Notes: generated by a model not told the origin, from the sequence alone. Numbered from the stretch's first letter, positions 7,759 through 16,915 are shown. The stretch: 64,000 bases of DNA from Lentzea xinjiangensis (GCF_900110955.1 NZ_FOFR01000012.1:124001-188000); one strand, 5' to 3'. Program-made: numbers and translations.

Positions 7759-10335
7759 ATGCATGCCCGTGCTCTGGCCAGAGCGCGTGAGTTGTACCAG
7801 AGAGGTCTTGCCGAGCAAGCGAGGTTCCGCTTCCCGGCGGCCATCCGGCTGCTCAAGCGGGGCCTCGTGCTCTCCGCCCGCGCTGACGACACTCCGGAAC
7901 GGACGGAGGTCCGTGTCCGAACCCTCGCGGTGCTGGGCACCTGTCTGGCCGAGACCAGCGGCCGGGACAGCGCCATCGAGGCCTTCGAGACCGCGCGTCG
8001 CGAGATCACGACGCTGAGACTCCCCGAACTGTGCGCCGAGCTGAGTGCCGCCATCGATCTCAGCCAGGGCGTCGTGGTCATGCGCACCGGCCAGCCCGAA
8101 CAGGCGATCGAGTGGTTCACCCGCTACATCTCGTTCGTCGAGCGGGGCATGGGACAGGTCGACGGTGCTGACAAGTTCCCGCTCAGACTGGTCTTCGGTC
8201 TGATCAACCGTGCCTACGCGAGCGGTGCCGTGCGCAAGCGCGAGCGGGCCGTTGCCGATCTGGAGCGCGCGATCGCGGTCGCGCGCCGGTACGACCTGAG
8301 GCAGAGCTACCCGTACGCGATCCATGCCCTCGGCAACGTCCACAAGCAATGTGGCGACCTTGCCGAAGCCCTGCGCCGCTACGAGGAGGCGGAGCGCATC
8401 TTCCGCGCTGACGAGCAGGCCGCACCGCTGGCCCGCATGCAGATGGACCAGGCGGAAGCCATGCTCATGATCGGTCTGTCCGATGAGGCCGGTAAGCACC
8501 TCGACGAGGCACTTCCGGTGATGCGCAGGGAGAAGTTCGGCCAGGAGATCGCCGAGGTCGAGATGTTCCGCGCCTCCGCGGCGTTGCTGGACGGCGAGCT
8601 CGACCTGGCGCGGCGCATGGCCAAGGCGTCCCAGCGCAAACTCGAGAAGCGTGGCAGCACGTGGTGGATGATGGCCGCGCTGATCGAGCTCTGGGCGCAC
8701 GGCAGGCGCGCGCTGCAGAACAACCGGGTGACGCAGTCGTTGGTGCAGAAGGCGTTGAGCTTGTCCGACGAGCTGGCGGCCAACCGGCTGGTCGACGAGT
8801 CGCGGTTCGCCCGGCTGCTCGCGGTGCGGCTGGAGGTGCGCAGGGGCAGGCTCGCCGCCGCTCAGGAACTGCTGCGCCGCCTGCCGGGGCCGCGGGCCGT
8901 CACGCCGATCGACCACCGCATGCAGCGCCGGCTCATCCTCTCGGAACTGGCGGTGGCTCGGGGGAACCGCCGGGCGGCGTTGCTGCACGCCCGGCTGGGG
9001 CTCGACGAACTGGGGCACGTGCGGGACCAGCTCGGCGGGTTGGAGCTCGTCTCGGCGACGGCGGTGCACGGCCGGGAGCTCGGTGAGCTGGCCATCCGCC
9101 TGGTGCTGGAGCGCGACGACGCGAGGCGCCTGTTCGCGTGGCTCGAGCGCACCAGGGCGCAGGCCTATCGGTACGAGCCGCTGGAGCACGTCGACAACAC
9201 CGAGGTGGCCGCGCGCATCACCGAGGTCAGGGGCCTCAGCCGTGAGCTGATGCGTGCCGGCCTGGACGGCAGGCCGACCGCGGACCTGCGGGACCGGCTC
9301 GCCAAGGCGCAGCGGGAGGCCAACCGCCTGGGGTGGAACTCGCAGCGGTGGGGCGAGCCGAGGCCGGTCGCGAGGGTTGACGAGGTGATCGCCGAGCTCG
9401 GCCGGCGAGCGATGGTCAGCTTCGCCACCTCGGGCGGCGCCATGGTTGCCGTGGTGGTCGCGGGAAGCCGGGTGCGGATGGTCCGCCTCGGTAACGCACA
9501 GGAAGCGTTGGAGAGCGCGCAGAAGCTGCACTTCGACCTCAACGCGCTGGCGCCGGACCATCTCCCGGTGCCGTTGGTGGAAGTCATCGGCGCCTCTGCC
9601 CGCAGGCAGGCCGCTCGGCTCGACGAGCTGCTGATCAAGCCTCTGGCCGGCCTGATCGGCGAACGCGAGTTGGTCATGGTGCCGACCGGTGCGCTGTACG
9701 CGGTGCCGTGGGGCGTCCTGCCGAGCTTGCACGGTCGTGCGGTCACCACCGCGCCTTCCGCGACGACGTGGCTCGCCGCCGCGCAGGCGGAAGAACCGGG
9801 ATCCGACCAGGTGCTGCTGGTGCGAGGGCCTGGACTGCAGTTCGCGGACGGTGAGGTCGACCGGCTGGCTGCCCACCACAACAAGGCAACGGTCCTCTCC
9901 GGCGAAGACGCGACCGCCGCCGAGGTCCTCGCCCACCTCGACGGAGCCGACCTCGTCCACGTCGCCGCGCACGGCGAACACGAGACCGAGAACGCCCTGT
10001 TCTCCCGGCTGGAACTGGTCGACGGACCGCTCTTCGCCCATGAACTGGGCAGGCTGCGCAAGCCACCGGCTCACGTGGTCCTCGCGGCCTGCGAGCTGGC
10101 CCTCAACCGCATCAGGCCCGGCGACGAAGCCCTCGGGTTCGCCGGCGCCATGCTCGCGGGCGGCACCAGAACGGTGGTCGCCGCCGCCAGCAAGGTCGGC
10201 GACGAGGCCAGCGCCGCCGCCATGGCCGACTACCACCGGGCGCTGGTCGCGGGCGCCGCGCCAGCCGTGGCGCTGGCCGAGGCGATGGCGAAGGACCCGT
10301 TCCGCCGGCCGTTCCTGTGCCTGGGGTCCGGCTAG
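7759..10335 (+). CDS. TPR-CHAT caspase-like protease
   Basis: A protein of 858 aa. Residues 1 to about 450 are helical repeats of TPR type (for example IRLLKRGLVLSARADD and ALRRYEEAERIFRADEQ). The C-terminal third is a CHAT domain (Caspase HetF Associated with TPRs): VPTGALYAVPWGVLPS near residue 641, catalytic His738 in VHVAAHGEHE and catalytic Cys778 in VVLAACELAL. The dyad is intact, so proteolytic activity is expected. Known TPR-CHAT proteins cleave specific partners after activation, some in defence or cell-death systems. The start ATG at 7759 is chosen by fit to the TPR start; no good ribosome site is seen. The neighbouring 69-aa peptide is a candidate partner. Confidence 0.85.
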   Translation: MHARALARARELYQRGLAEQARFRFPAAIRLLKRGLVLSARADDTPERTEVRVRTLAVLGTCLAETSGRDSAIEAFETARREITTLRLPELCAELSAAIDLSQGVVVMRTGQPEQAIEWFTRYISFVERGMGQVDGADKFPLRLVFGLINRAYASGAVRKRERAVADLERAIAVARRYDLRQSYPYAIHALGNVHKQCGDLAEALRRYEEAERIFRADEQAAPLARMQMDQAEAMLMIGLSDEAGKHLDEALPVMRREKFGQEIAEVEMFRASAALLDGELDLARRMAKASQRKLEKRGSTWWMMAALIELWAHGRRALQNNRVTQSLVQKALSLSDELAANRLVDESRFARLLAVRLEVRRGRLAAAQELLRRLPGPRAVTPIDHRMQRRLILSELAVARGNRRAALLHARLGLDELGHVRDQLGGLELVSATAVHGRELGELAIRLVLERDDARRLFAWLERTRAQAYRYEPLEHVDNTEVAARITEVRGLSRELMRAGLDGRPTADLRDRLAKAQREANRLGWNSQRWGEPRPVARVDEVIAELGRRAMVSFATSGGAMVAVVVAGSRVRMVRLGNAQEALESAQKLHFDLNALAPDHLPVPLVEVIGASARRQAARLDELLIKPLAGLIGERELVMVPTGALYAVPWGVLPSLHGRAVTTAPSATTWLAAAQAEEPGSDQVLLVRGPGLQFADGEVDRLAAHHNKATVLSGEDATAAEVLAHLDGADLVHVAAHGEHETENALFSRLELVDGPLFAHELGRLRKPPAHVVLAACELALNRIRPGDEALGFAGAMLAGGTRTVVAAASKVGDEASAAAMADYHRALVAGAAPAVALAEAMAKDPFRRPFLCLGSG

Positions 10336-10479
10336 ACCGATCGAGTGGTCGTACGGCCCGTCAGCGAGCTGAACGGCCAGGTCAGCGGTGACTTGCGCCC
10401 TGGTGGTGCCGGTGGTTGGTGAACTTTTCTCGCTTTTGCGCGTGGTTCTGTGCCAGTCTCGTCGTGACCGAGGGGATGC

Positions 10480-10519
10480 AACGGCCCGCCTATCGGCTCT
10501 AGTCGGTGGGCGGGCCGTT
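10480..10519 (+). promoter_or_regulatory. Strong hairpin in the leader of the M14 peptidase gene
   Basis: AACGGCCCGCC (10480-10490) and GGCGGGCCGTT (10509-10519) pair perfectly over 11 bp with an 18-nt loop. The hairpin ends 17 nt before the peptidase ATG, next to its GAGGAATG ribosome site. It could be the terminator of the CHAT gene 145 nt upstream or a 5'-UTR control element. The sequence does not decide between them. Confidence 0.5.
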
Positions 10520-10536
10520 GTGCGAGGAATGTCGGC

Positions 10537-13023
10537 ATGCGCAGAACTCTGCTCGCTGTTCTCCTGGCGGTCGCCGCAGCGGTGGCGGCACCGGCCAACG
10601 GATCAGCGCAACCGTCGAGTACCGACCGAGAGCCCGGCAACGGGCCCGAGCGCAACGAGGTCGCCACGCTGGACAGCGCGCTCGGGGCGCTGTCCGTGCA
10701 GGCCCGGGGGGAGAACCGGGCCGACCGCAGCCAGGGCTACCCGCGCAGGACCACGCTGCGGACCTATCCCGAGAACCCCGCCGACAAGGCCATCAAGCTC
10801 GGCCTGGCGCCGTACCACTCGCTCGCGCCGAAGCTGAACGCGTTGCAGCAGAGGAGCAACAGGGTCTCGGTCGAGGTCGTCGGCCAGTCCGGGCTCGGCC
10901 GCGACCTGTACCTCGTCACGCTGACCGCGCCCGAGAGCCCGGCCGAGACCAGGGTCCAGGAGCGGTTCCGCGCCACCATCGAGGAGGGGCGTTCGGTCCC
11001 GGCGGGGCTCTACAAGGCGCCGATCTGGATCAACAACAACATCCACGGCGACGAGTGGGAGGGCACTGACGGCGCGTTGCGCGTCATCGAGCACCTCGCC
11101 ACGAGCAACGACCGCGAGACCCAGGACCTGTTGCGGCGCAGCAGGATCTACTTCAACCTGACCGCGAACCCGGACGGCCGCGTCGCCGGCACGCGGGCGA
11201 ACGCGGCGGGCTTCGACCTCAACCGCGACTTCGTCACGAGCTCCCAGCCGGAGAACCGGGTGATGCAGGACATCGTCGAGCGCACGCAGCCGCTGATGAT
11301 GTTGGACCAGCACGGGTACGTGGCGAACACGCTCATCGAGCCGACCACGCCGCCGCACGGCCAGAACTACGACTTCGACCTCTACATCAAGCACGGCTAC
11401 GAGGGCGGCCTGCTGATGGAGAAGGCCGTGCAGGCGCTGGGCCACCCGGAGGCGGCGAAGCCGGAGATCCCGTTCCGCGACTACCCCGTCGGCGAGTGGG
11501 ACGGCTGGGCGCCGATCTACACCGCGCAGTACTCGATGTACCACGGCGCCATCTCGTACACGATCGAGATCCCGATGCGGGTCAACCGCGCCGACTACGA
11601 CGCCCTGCCGGCGGCGGAGCTCCAGCGGCGATCGAAGATCAACACCGATGTCGTCGAGGCCACCATCGAGACGACGCTCGACTACGTGGACGACAACCGG
11701 CGCAGCCTGATCGCCGGGCAGACCGAGATGTTCCGCCGGGGCGCCGCCGGGGAGGCGCAGCGGTACATCCCGGACGGGTTCGTGCCCGGCTTCGGGCCGG
11801 AGGACCGCTTCCGCACCGAGTTCCCGCGCGCGTACGTGATCACCGGCGACCGGTCCGCGCCGGCCGCGGCGAGGCTCGTCGACCAGCTCGTCCGGCACGA
11901 CGTGCGGGTCGAGCGCGCGGAGAAGCCGTTCACCCTCGGGGGCAAGCGCTACCCGGCCGGGTCGTACGTCGTCGACATGCACCAGCCGAAGCGCGGCCTC
12001 GCCAACGTGATGCTGGAGCAGGGCAGCGACATCTCCGGCAAGGCGCCGGTGATGTACGACATCTCCGGCTGGAGCCACCGCCTGCTCTGGGGCGCGTCCG
12101 TCGACGTCCACAGGTCCGGCCGGCTCCACTTCGACGGCGAGCCCGTCACCGCCGCCGCTCCAACCGGTGACGTCGGCGTCGCGCCGGGTGCCGACCTCGC
12201 GCTGACGCTGACCGACCCCAGGGACGTCAGCGCCGTCAACGACCTGCTGTCCCGCGGCATCGAGCTGCGCCGCCACGACGACGGCACGGTCGTCGTCCCC
12301 GCGGCGGAGAGGGCCGCCGCCAAGGAGGCCGCCGACCGCTACGGCGTCCGCTTCACCGCCGCCAAGCCCGGCGGGGTCGCGTTGCAGCGCAAGACGGTCG
12401 CGGCCGCCGTGTCCGCGGACGAGCTGCAGGTGCTGCGCGAGTCCGGGTTCGACGTCCGCACGATCTCCACGGCCGTGCTCAACGCGGGCTTCGACTGGTC
12501 GCGGATCGACGTCCTGTACGTGGGCTCCGGGCTGAACCACGCCCAGCTCAACGCCGCCGCCAAGGCGGGGCTGGACGCGTTCCTGCAGCGGGGTGGCGTC
12601 GTCACGCGCGGCGCGACGGGCAGCAGGTTCAACACCGACGCGAAGCTCCTGCAGGCCACCCCGGTCGCCGGCTGGGAGGACGCCAACGGCGTGGTGAACG
12701 TCGTCAACGGCACCGGTCCGGTCGGCACGGGCGCGCTGCCGCACTCGTTCGTCTACTCCCCGCAGTGGTTCACGGACCTCGGCGCCGGGGTGGCGGTGGA
12801 GCAGCGCTACGGCAGCACGGTGCTCGCCGCGGGCCACTGGCGCGCACGCGACAACGGCACGGGCGGCCAGGACGCTGCCGCGGGTCAGGCGGCGGTGGTG
12901 TCCGGTACCGCGGCCAACGGCGCGAAGGTGGTCCTCTTCGGCACCGAGCCGATGTTCCGCGACCACCCGAAGGGGCTCTACGCGCAGGTGGCGCGGGCCA
13001 TTTTCTGGACCGGTACCCGGTAG
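10537..13023 (+). CDS. Secreted M14-family zinc metallopeptidase
   Basis: An exported carboxypeptidase-like enzyme of 828 aa. It has a signal peptide (MRRTLLAVLLAVAAAVAAP, cleavage near GSA/QPS). The M14 zinc ligands are His170 and Glu173 in NNIHGDEWEG and His259 in LDQHGY; Glu344 in SYTIEIPM is the expected general base. The catalytic domain ends near residue 370. The remaining 450 residues form an extra region with a class-I-amidotransferase-like look (FDVRTIST...VLYVGSGL). Such long actinobacterial M14 proteins are common. The substrate is unknown. A GAGGAATG ribosome site sits 8 nt from the ATG. Confidence 0.9.
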   Translation: MRRTLLAVLLAVAAAVAAPANGSAQPSSTDREPGNGPERNEVATLDSALGALSVQARGENRADRSQGYPRRTTLRTYPENPADKAIKLGLAPYHSLAPKLNALQQRSNRVSVEVVGQSGLGRDLYLVTLTAPESPAETRVQERFRATIEEGRSVPAGLYKAPIWINNNIHGDEWEGTDGALRVIEHLATSNDRETQDLLRRSRIYFNLTANPDGRVAGTRANAAGFDLNRDFVTSSQPENRVMQDIVERTQPLMMLDQHGYVANTLIEPTTPPHGQNYDFDLYIKHGYEGGLLMEKAVQALGHPEAAKPEIPFRDYPVGEWDGWAPIYTAQYSMYHGAISYTIEIPMRVNRADYDALPAAELQRRSKINTDVVEATIETTLDYVDDNRRSLIAGQTEMFRRGAAGEAQRYIPDGFVPGFGPEDRFRTEFPRAYVITGDRSAPAAARLVDQLVRHDVRVERAEKPFTLGGKRYPAGSYVVDMHQPKRGLANVMLEQGSDISGKAPVMYDISGWSHRLLWGASVDVHRSGRLHFDGEPVTAAAPTGDVGVAPGADLALTLTDPRDVSAVNDLLSRGIELRRHDDGTVVVPAAERAAAKEAADRYGVRFTAAKPGGVALQRKTVAAAVSADELQVLRESGFDVRTISTAVLNAGFDWSRIDVLYVGSGLNHAQLNAAAKAGLDAFLQRGGVVTRGATGSRFNTDAKLLQATPVAGWEDANGVVNVVNGTGPVGTGALPHSFVYSPQWFTDLGAGVAVEQRYGSTVLAAGHWRARDNGTGGQDAAAGQAAVVSGTAANGAKVVLFGTEPMFRDHPKGLYAQVARAIFWTGTR

Positions 13024-13030
13024 GGGAGGC

Positions 13031-13062
13031 GGGGCGGGAAGGCCCGGCGGCCTTCTCGCCCC
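13031..13062. terminator. Bidirectional terminator between convergent genes
   Basis: 14-bp stem (13031-13044 with 13049-13062, one wobble pair) and a 4-nt loop CGGC, located between the stops of the M14 peptidase and the convergent lipoprotein gene. Confidence 0.8.
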
Positions 13063-13081
13063 CGCTCGCCGGCGCGAGTCG

Positions 13082-14242
13082 TCAGTCCTTGGTGCCGCCG
13101 CCACCGTCCGGGCGCACGACGATGGCGACCCGGTCGTCGGAGGACACGGGCTGACCGCCGGCCTTGTTCACCGTGCCGACCAGCGACGCCGACTCGTTCA
13201 GCATCTCCATCGGCCCGAGCCGGCCGAAACCGCCCTCCTGCATCGACGGCTCCGGCTTGCCGGTGAACGCGCCGGTGGGGTTCATCTGCAACGACTGCAG
13301 GCCGGGCGTCTTGGAGGTCGCCACGGTGAGCATGTCCGTGTACGAGGAGCAGCCCAGCACGCCCGGCTTGTCCGGCCACGCCCACGCGGGCTCGCCGAGC
13401 TTGCCCGGCACGACGCGGTGGAGGACGTCGGCGTTCGCGGTCCAGTCGGTCACCCAGATCTTCTGGGTGTCCGCCGAGACGCACAGGCCGCCGGGCAGCC
13501 GCAGCCCGGTCGAGACGACCGCCGAGCCCGCGGTGGGGTTGCCCTGCGCGGGCTGGCCGGAGCCGTCGATGCGCAGCACCTTGCCGGCGAGCGAGCTCGG
13601 GTCGGCGGCCAGGGCCGGGTTGCCCGCGTCGCCGGTGGCCACGAGGAGCGCGCCCTTGCGGTCGCTCGCCAGCACGCCGCGGTTGCCGGAAGGGCCCTTC
13701 GGGATGCCGGTGAGGATCGGCTTGGGCGTGTCACCGGGCGCGATGCGCAGCACGCGGTTGTCCGTGGCGGTCGTCACGTAGACGTAGGCGAGCTGGTCCT
13801 CGGCGAACGTGGCCGACAGCGCGAGACCGGTCAGCCCGCCGTCGGACGACGCGTCCACCTCGACCTGGGCGACCACGACCGGGTCAACGTCCTTGGTGAC
13901 CTTGAGCAGGCGCCCGCCGCGTTCCGCCGCGTAGGCCGCGACCCCGCCCTGGGCGTCCGCGCCGATCGGGGCGACGCCGGTGACGGTGTTCAGGCACGTG
14001 GCGATCACCGCGGGGTGGTAGTCCTTGCAGCCCTGCGGCGGCGGCACGCTCTGCTGGGGCTGCCCGCGGCCCGGTTCACCGGGGCTCGGCTGGAACTCGC
14101 CCGGCAGCTCCGGCCGCGGACCCGCCTGCGGGGTCAGCTGCGGTTGTGCGCTCCACGCCGTGGGGGCCGGCTCGTCAGGAAAGCTCGCGCAGCCCCCTGC
14201 CAGCAGGCAGGCGGCGGCCAACAACACGACGGAACGCACCAC
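13082..14242 (-). CDS. Lipoprotein with PQQ-dependent sugar dehydrogenase-like beta-propeller
   Basis: An extracellular membrane-anchored protein of 386 aa. The lipobox LLAGGC gives lipidation at Cys18. A Pro/Gln-rich linker (residues 25-70) leads to a propeller of the glucose/sorbosone dehydrogenase type: GLTGLALSATFAEDQLAYVYV, LLVATGDAGNP and GKVLRIDGSG are blocks of that family. The family oxidises sugars with PQQ, but many actinobacterial members have no shown activity. It is followed on the same strand, upstream in the DNA, by the hydrolase gene, from which it is separated by 10 nt, so co-transcription is likely. Confidence 0.8.
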   Translation of the reverse strand: MVRSVVLLAAACLLAGGCASFPDEPAPTAWSAQPQLTPQAGPRPELPGEFQPSPGEPGRGQPQQSVPPPQGCKDYHPAVIATCLNTVTGVAPIGADAQGGVAAYAAERGGRLLKVTKDVDPVVVAQVEVDASSDGGLTGLALSATFAEDQLAYVYVTTATDNRVLRIAPGDTPKPILTGIPKGPSGNRGVLASDRKGALLVATGDAGNPALAADPSSLAGKVLRIDGSGQPAQGNPTAGSAVVSTGLRLPGGLCVSADTQKIWVTDWTANADVLHRVVPGKLGEPAWAWPDKPGVLGCSSYTDMLTVATSKTPGLQSLQMNPTGAFTGKPEPSMQEGGFGRLGPMEMLNESASLVGTVNKAGGQPVSSDDRVAIVVRPDGGGGTKD

Positions 14243-14252
14243 GAGTCCCAGG

Positions 14253-15164
14253 CTAGGTGCGTGACCGTGAACCCGAAGTGAACGCCTCAGCCGTGGCGAA
14301 GTCGACCGAGCGGACCCGCTCGAGCAGCAGGTCGAGCTCGGCGGAGACCACCTCCGGCGCCTCCAGCGGCAGGTAGTGGCTGCACGGCAGCACCCTGAGC
14401 CGGGCCTGGGGCAGGGCGCCGACGGACCCGGACATGCTCTCCGCCGTCGTCAGGACGTCGTCGCGGCCCGCCAGGAGTGTGACCGGGCACACGATCGTGC
14501 CGAGGTCCTGGCGCGGCGCCGCGCCCAGCGCGAGGGCCAGCGTGAAGTACCAGCGCCAGTCGTGCCGCAGGAACCGGCTGACCGCGTTCGCCACGGCCTT
14601 CGGGTCGCTGCTCGGCTTGATCACCCCGCTGTGCCGGAGCAGGAACGCCGTCACGTCCGGCGCCGGGACCCGGTGCAGCACGCTGTCGAGCACCGGACCG
14701 GCCTGCCGCAGCAGCTTCGTGGCGGTCAGTCCGACGAACCGGCGCACCGCTCCCGGGACCACCGGCAGCATGGCGTCGAACGAGTCCCCCGGCGCGCCCG
14801 CGACGAGCAGCAGGCCCGCCACCCGTTCGGGATGGCGCAGCGCGAGCTCGGCCGCGATCGTGACGCCCATCGACCAGCCCATGACGACGCACCGCTCGAC
14901 GCCCGCGTCGTCGAGGACCGCGATCGCGTCCGACACGTGGTCGTCCAGCGAGATGTTGCGCTCGTCGACGGGCCGGTCGGACCCCATCGTCCCGCGCATG
15001 TACCAGCCGAGCAGACCGCCGCGGCCGGTGAGCGACGGCCACGACTCGGGACCGGACCCCACGCCGGGGCAGAGCAGCACGGGTGTGCCTCCATCCGCTG
15101 CCCGCCAAGTCCGGATCCTCGTGCCGTCCCAGGAGATGACGTCGTGCTCCCGCATGGCCGCCAT
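14253..15164 (-). CDS. Alpha/beta hydrolase
   Basis: A 303-aa alpha/beta hydrolase with the nucleophile elbow GWSMG (VVMGWSMGVTIAAELALRHP), an acid in LLAGRDDVLT and His in PCSHYLPLEAPE. The oxyanion region LLCPGVGSGPESW is typical. The substrate is unknown. The start is uncertain: ATGs at 15164 and 15155 are both in frame and neither has a clear ribosome site. The gene is divergent from a hydroxyacid dehydrogenase, with the two starts only about 20-30 bp apart. It probably forms an operon with the downstream lipoprotein. Confidence 0.85.
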   Translation of the reverse strand: MAAMREHDVISWDGTRIRTWRAADGGTPVLLCPGVGSGPESWPSLTGRGGLLGWYMRGTMGSDRPVDERNISLDDHVSDAIAVLDDAGVERCVVMGWSMGVTIAAELALRHPERVAGLLLVAGAPGDSFDAMLPVVPGAVRRFVGLTATKLLRQAGPVLDSVLHRVPAPDVTAFLLRHSGVIKPSSDPKAVANAVSRFLRHDWRWYFTLALALGAAPRQDLGTIVCPVTLLAGRDDVLTTAESMSGSVGALPQARLRVLPCSHYLPLEAPEVVSAELDLLLERVRSVDFATAEAFTSGSRSRT

Positions 15165-15171
15165 TCTGACG

Positions 15172-15177
15172 TACGTT
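15172..15177 (+). promoter_or_regulatory. -10 element of a leaderless promoter (hydroxyacid dehydrogenase)
   Basis: TACGTT, 6 nt before the GTG at 15184. It overlaps the palindrome ACGTACGT between two divergent genes. Confidence 0.5.
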
Positions 15178-15183
15178 GCACCT

Positions 15184-16098
15184 GTGACGCTCATCGTGCT
15201 CGTGCCAGATGATCTCGGAGTTCAGGTGCTGTCCCGGGTGGACGGTGTCCGGCCGGTCCGCTACACGCCGGGGCAGCCGCTGCCGTCCGAGGGGCTCGGC
15301 GCCGAGGTCCTCGTCCCGAAGTTCCTCGCGGGCACCGACCCGGGCGAGGTGTTCGCGCAACTGCCGGACCTCAAGCTCGTGCAGCTGCTGAGCGCGGGTG
15401 CGGAGAACTTCATCGGCCGCGTGCCGGAAGGCGTGATGCTGTCCACGTGCCGTGGCGCGCACGGGGGCAGCACGGCGGAGTGGGCCATCGGCGCGTTGCT
15501 GGCCATCTACCGGGATTTCCTCGTCTTCGAACGCGCCCGCGCCGAGGGCCGCTGGGACTACCACCTCACGGACACGTTGCAGGGCAAGAAGGTGCTGATC
15601 GTCGGCGCCGGCGACCTCGGCGAGCAGCTGCGGCGCCGCCTGGAGCCGTTCGACGCCACCGCCGTGCTGGTGGGCCGCACCGCCCGCGACGGCGTGCACG
15701 GCGTGGACGAGCTGCCGGCGCTGCTGCCGCAGTTCGACGCGGTCGTGGTCTTCACGCCGATGACCGAGCAGACCCGGCACCTGGTCGACGCCGGGTTCCT
15801 GGCCGCGATGAAGGACAACGCCATCCTGGTCAACGGCGCCCGCGGCCCGGTCGTCGACACGGACGCGTTGCTCGCGGAGCTGACGTCCGGACGGCTGCGC
15901 GCCGCCCTGGACGTGACCGATCCCGAGCCGCTGCCCGCTGACCATCCACTGTGGACCGCGCCGGGCCTGCTGCTGACCCCGCACGTCGCCGGGAGCTGCA
16001 CCGGTCACACGGAACGGGCTTACGCCGTGGTGGCGTCCGAGGTGACCCGGTACGTCGCGGGGGAACGGCCGCGCAACCTGGTGAACGGATCTTATTAG
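15184..16098 (+). CDS. D-isomer-specific 2-hydroxyacid dehydrogenase
   Basis: A 304-aa NAD(P)-dependent dehydrogenase of the D-2-hydroxyacid family. The dinucleotide motif reads VGAGDLG near residue 140. The catalytic residues are visible as Arg in NGARGPVVD, Glu in DPEPLPADHP and His in LLTPHVAGS. The N-terminal substrate domain is short, as in the GhrA/PdxB-like subgroup. The substrate is unknown; glyoxylate or hydroxypyruvate reduction is a common role. Translation starts at GTG 15184 with a -10 hexamer 6 nt upstream, so the mRNA is probably leaderless. Confidence 0.88.
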   Translation: MTLIVLVPDDLGVQVLSRVDGVRPVRYTPGQPLPSEGLGAEVLVPKFLAGTDPGEVFAQLPDLKLVQLLSAGAENFIGRVPEGVMLSTCRGAHGGSTAEWAIGALLAIYRDFLVFERARAEGRWDYHLTDTLQGKKVLIVGAGDLGEQLRRRLEPFDATAVLVGRTARDGVHGVDELPALLPQFDAVVVFTPMTEQTRHLVDAGFLAAMKDNAILVNGARGPVVDTDALLAELTSGRLRAALDVTDPEPLPADHPLWTAPGLLLTPHVAGSCTGHTERAYAVVASEVTRYVAGERPRNLVNGSY

Positions 16099-16130
16099 TT
16101 CTTCCGGGTGAAACCGGGCTGCCGTTCGGC

Positions 16131-16150
16131 CCTCGCGCGCCCGCGCGAGG
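16131..16150. terminator. GC hairpin after the dehydrogenase gene
   Basis: CCTCGCGCG (16131-16139) and CGCGCGAGG (16142-16150) form a perfect 9-bp stem with a 2-nt loop, 33 nt after the stop and just before the next gene's -10 element. It is probably a terminator. Confidence 0.5.
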
Positions 16151-16155
16151 CCCCC

Positions 16156-16161
16156 TAGCGT
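16156..16161 (+). promoter_or_regulatory. -10 element of a leaderless promoter (DoxX)
   Basis: TAGCGT, 6 nt before the GTG at 16168. Confidence 0.55.
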
Positions 16162-16167
16162 GCGGGC

Positions 16168-16905
16168 GTGGCTACTCACGACAAAGGCTCGAGCTCATCG
16201 AGCGCTTTCTCCGACGACTCGTTCTACTCGGGCAGCGGAGGGGGAGTGCACCACTTCGACGACGCCACGGGCAAGGCCGGGGGTGGCACCACCCAGCCGT
16301 ACGACTCCACGACGAAGGCGTTCGACAACACGGGCTACACGCCGCTGGACCGGTCCGGTGTGGACTCGCCGGAGCACGCGGCCGACGACCCGTTCGACGA
16401 CGAGCGCAAGAAGTTCGGCTGGACCGCGGGCCCCGACCTCGGCCTGCTCGGCCTGCGCGCGGTGCTCGGCGGCATCTTCGTGCTGCACGGCCTGCAGAAG
16501 GTCTTCGGGCTCTTCGGTGGCCCCGGCATCAACGGCTTCGCGCAGTCGCTGGAGAAGATGGGCTACCGCGAGTCGGTCGTCCTCGCCTGGGTCACCGGCG
16601 TGACGGAGCTGGCGGGCGGCGCCCTGCTCGTGCTCGGCCTCTTCACGCCCCTGGCCGCGGCCGGCCTGCTCGCGGTGATGGCCAACGTCATCGCGTTGCA
16701 GTACAAGGGCGGCTTCTTCGGCCCCAACGGCGTCGAGCTGGAGCTCGCGCTCGCGGGCATGGCGTTCGCGGCGTTGTTCGCCGGGCCCGGCCGGGCCGCG
16801 CTGGACTACAACCGGAGCTGGTTCCGCCACCCGCTGGCGGCCGGGTTCATCGCGCTCCTGCTCGGAGCGGGTGGCGCGGCCGTGACCTTCTTCGTCTTCC
16901 GGTAG
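16168..16905 (+). CDS. DoxX-family membrane protein with long polar N-terminus
   Basis: A 245-aa membrane protein. The first ~90 residues are polar, Ser/Gly/Asp-rich and probably disordered (SSSSSAFSDDSFYSGSGGG). The DoxX domain follows with four hydrophobic helices: GLRAVLGGIFVLHGLQKVFG, VLAWVTGVTELAGGALLVLG, LLAVMANVIALQ and a last helix at the C-terminus. DoxX proteins are linked to redox stress and electron transfer in mycobacteria (with SodA and a thiosulfate sulfurtransferase), but neither is next to it here. Start GTG 16168 fits a leaderless mRNA. Confidence 0.88.
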   Translation: MATHDKGSSSSSAFSDDSFYSGSGGGVHHFDDATGKAGGGTTQPYDSTTKAFDNTGYTPLDRSGVDSPEHAADDPFDDERKKFGWTAGPDLGLLGLRAVLGGIFVLHGLQKVFGLFGGPGINGFAQSLEKMGYRESVVLAWVTGVTELAGGALLVLGLFTPLAAAGLLAVMANVIALQYKGGFFGPNGVELELALAGMAFAALFAGPGRAALDYNRSWFRHPLAAGFIALLLGAGGAAVTFFVFR

Positions 16906-16915
16906 ACACGCACCC

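Noticed and set aside
7729..10236. Long minus-strand open frame opposite the CHAT gene
   Set aside because: Same GC-driven artefact; the plus strand has clear TPR and CHAT motifs.
10603..13104. Long minus-strand open frame opposite the M14 peptidase gene
   Set aside because: No recognisable domains; the plus strand has signal peptide and zinc ligands.
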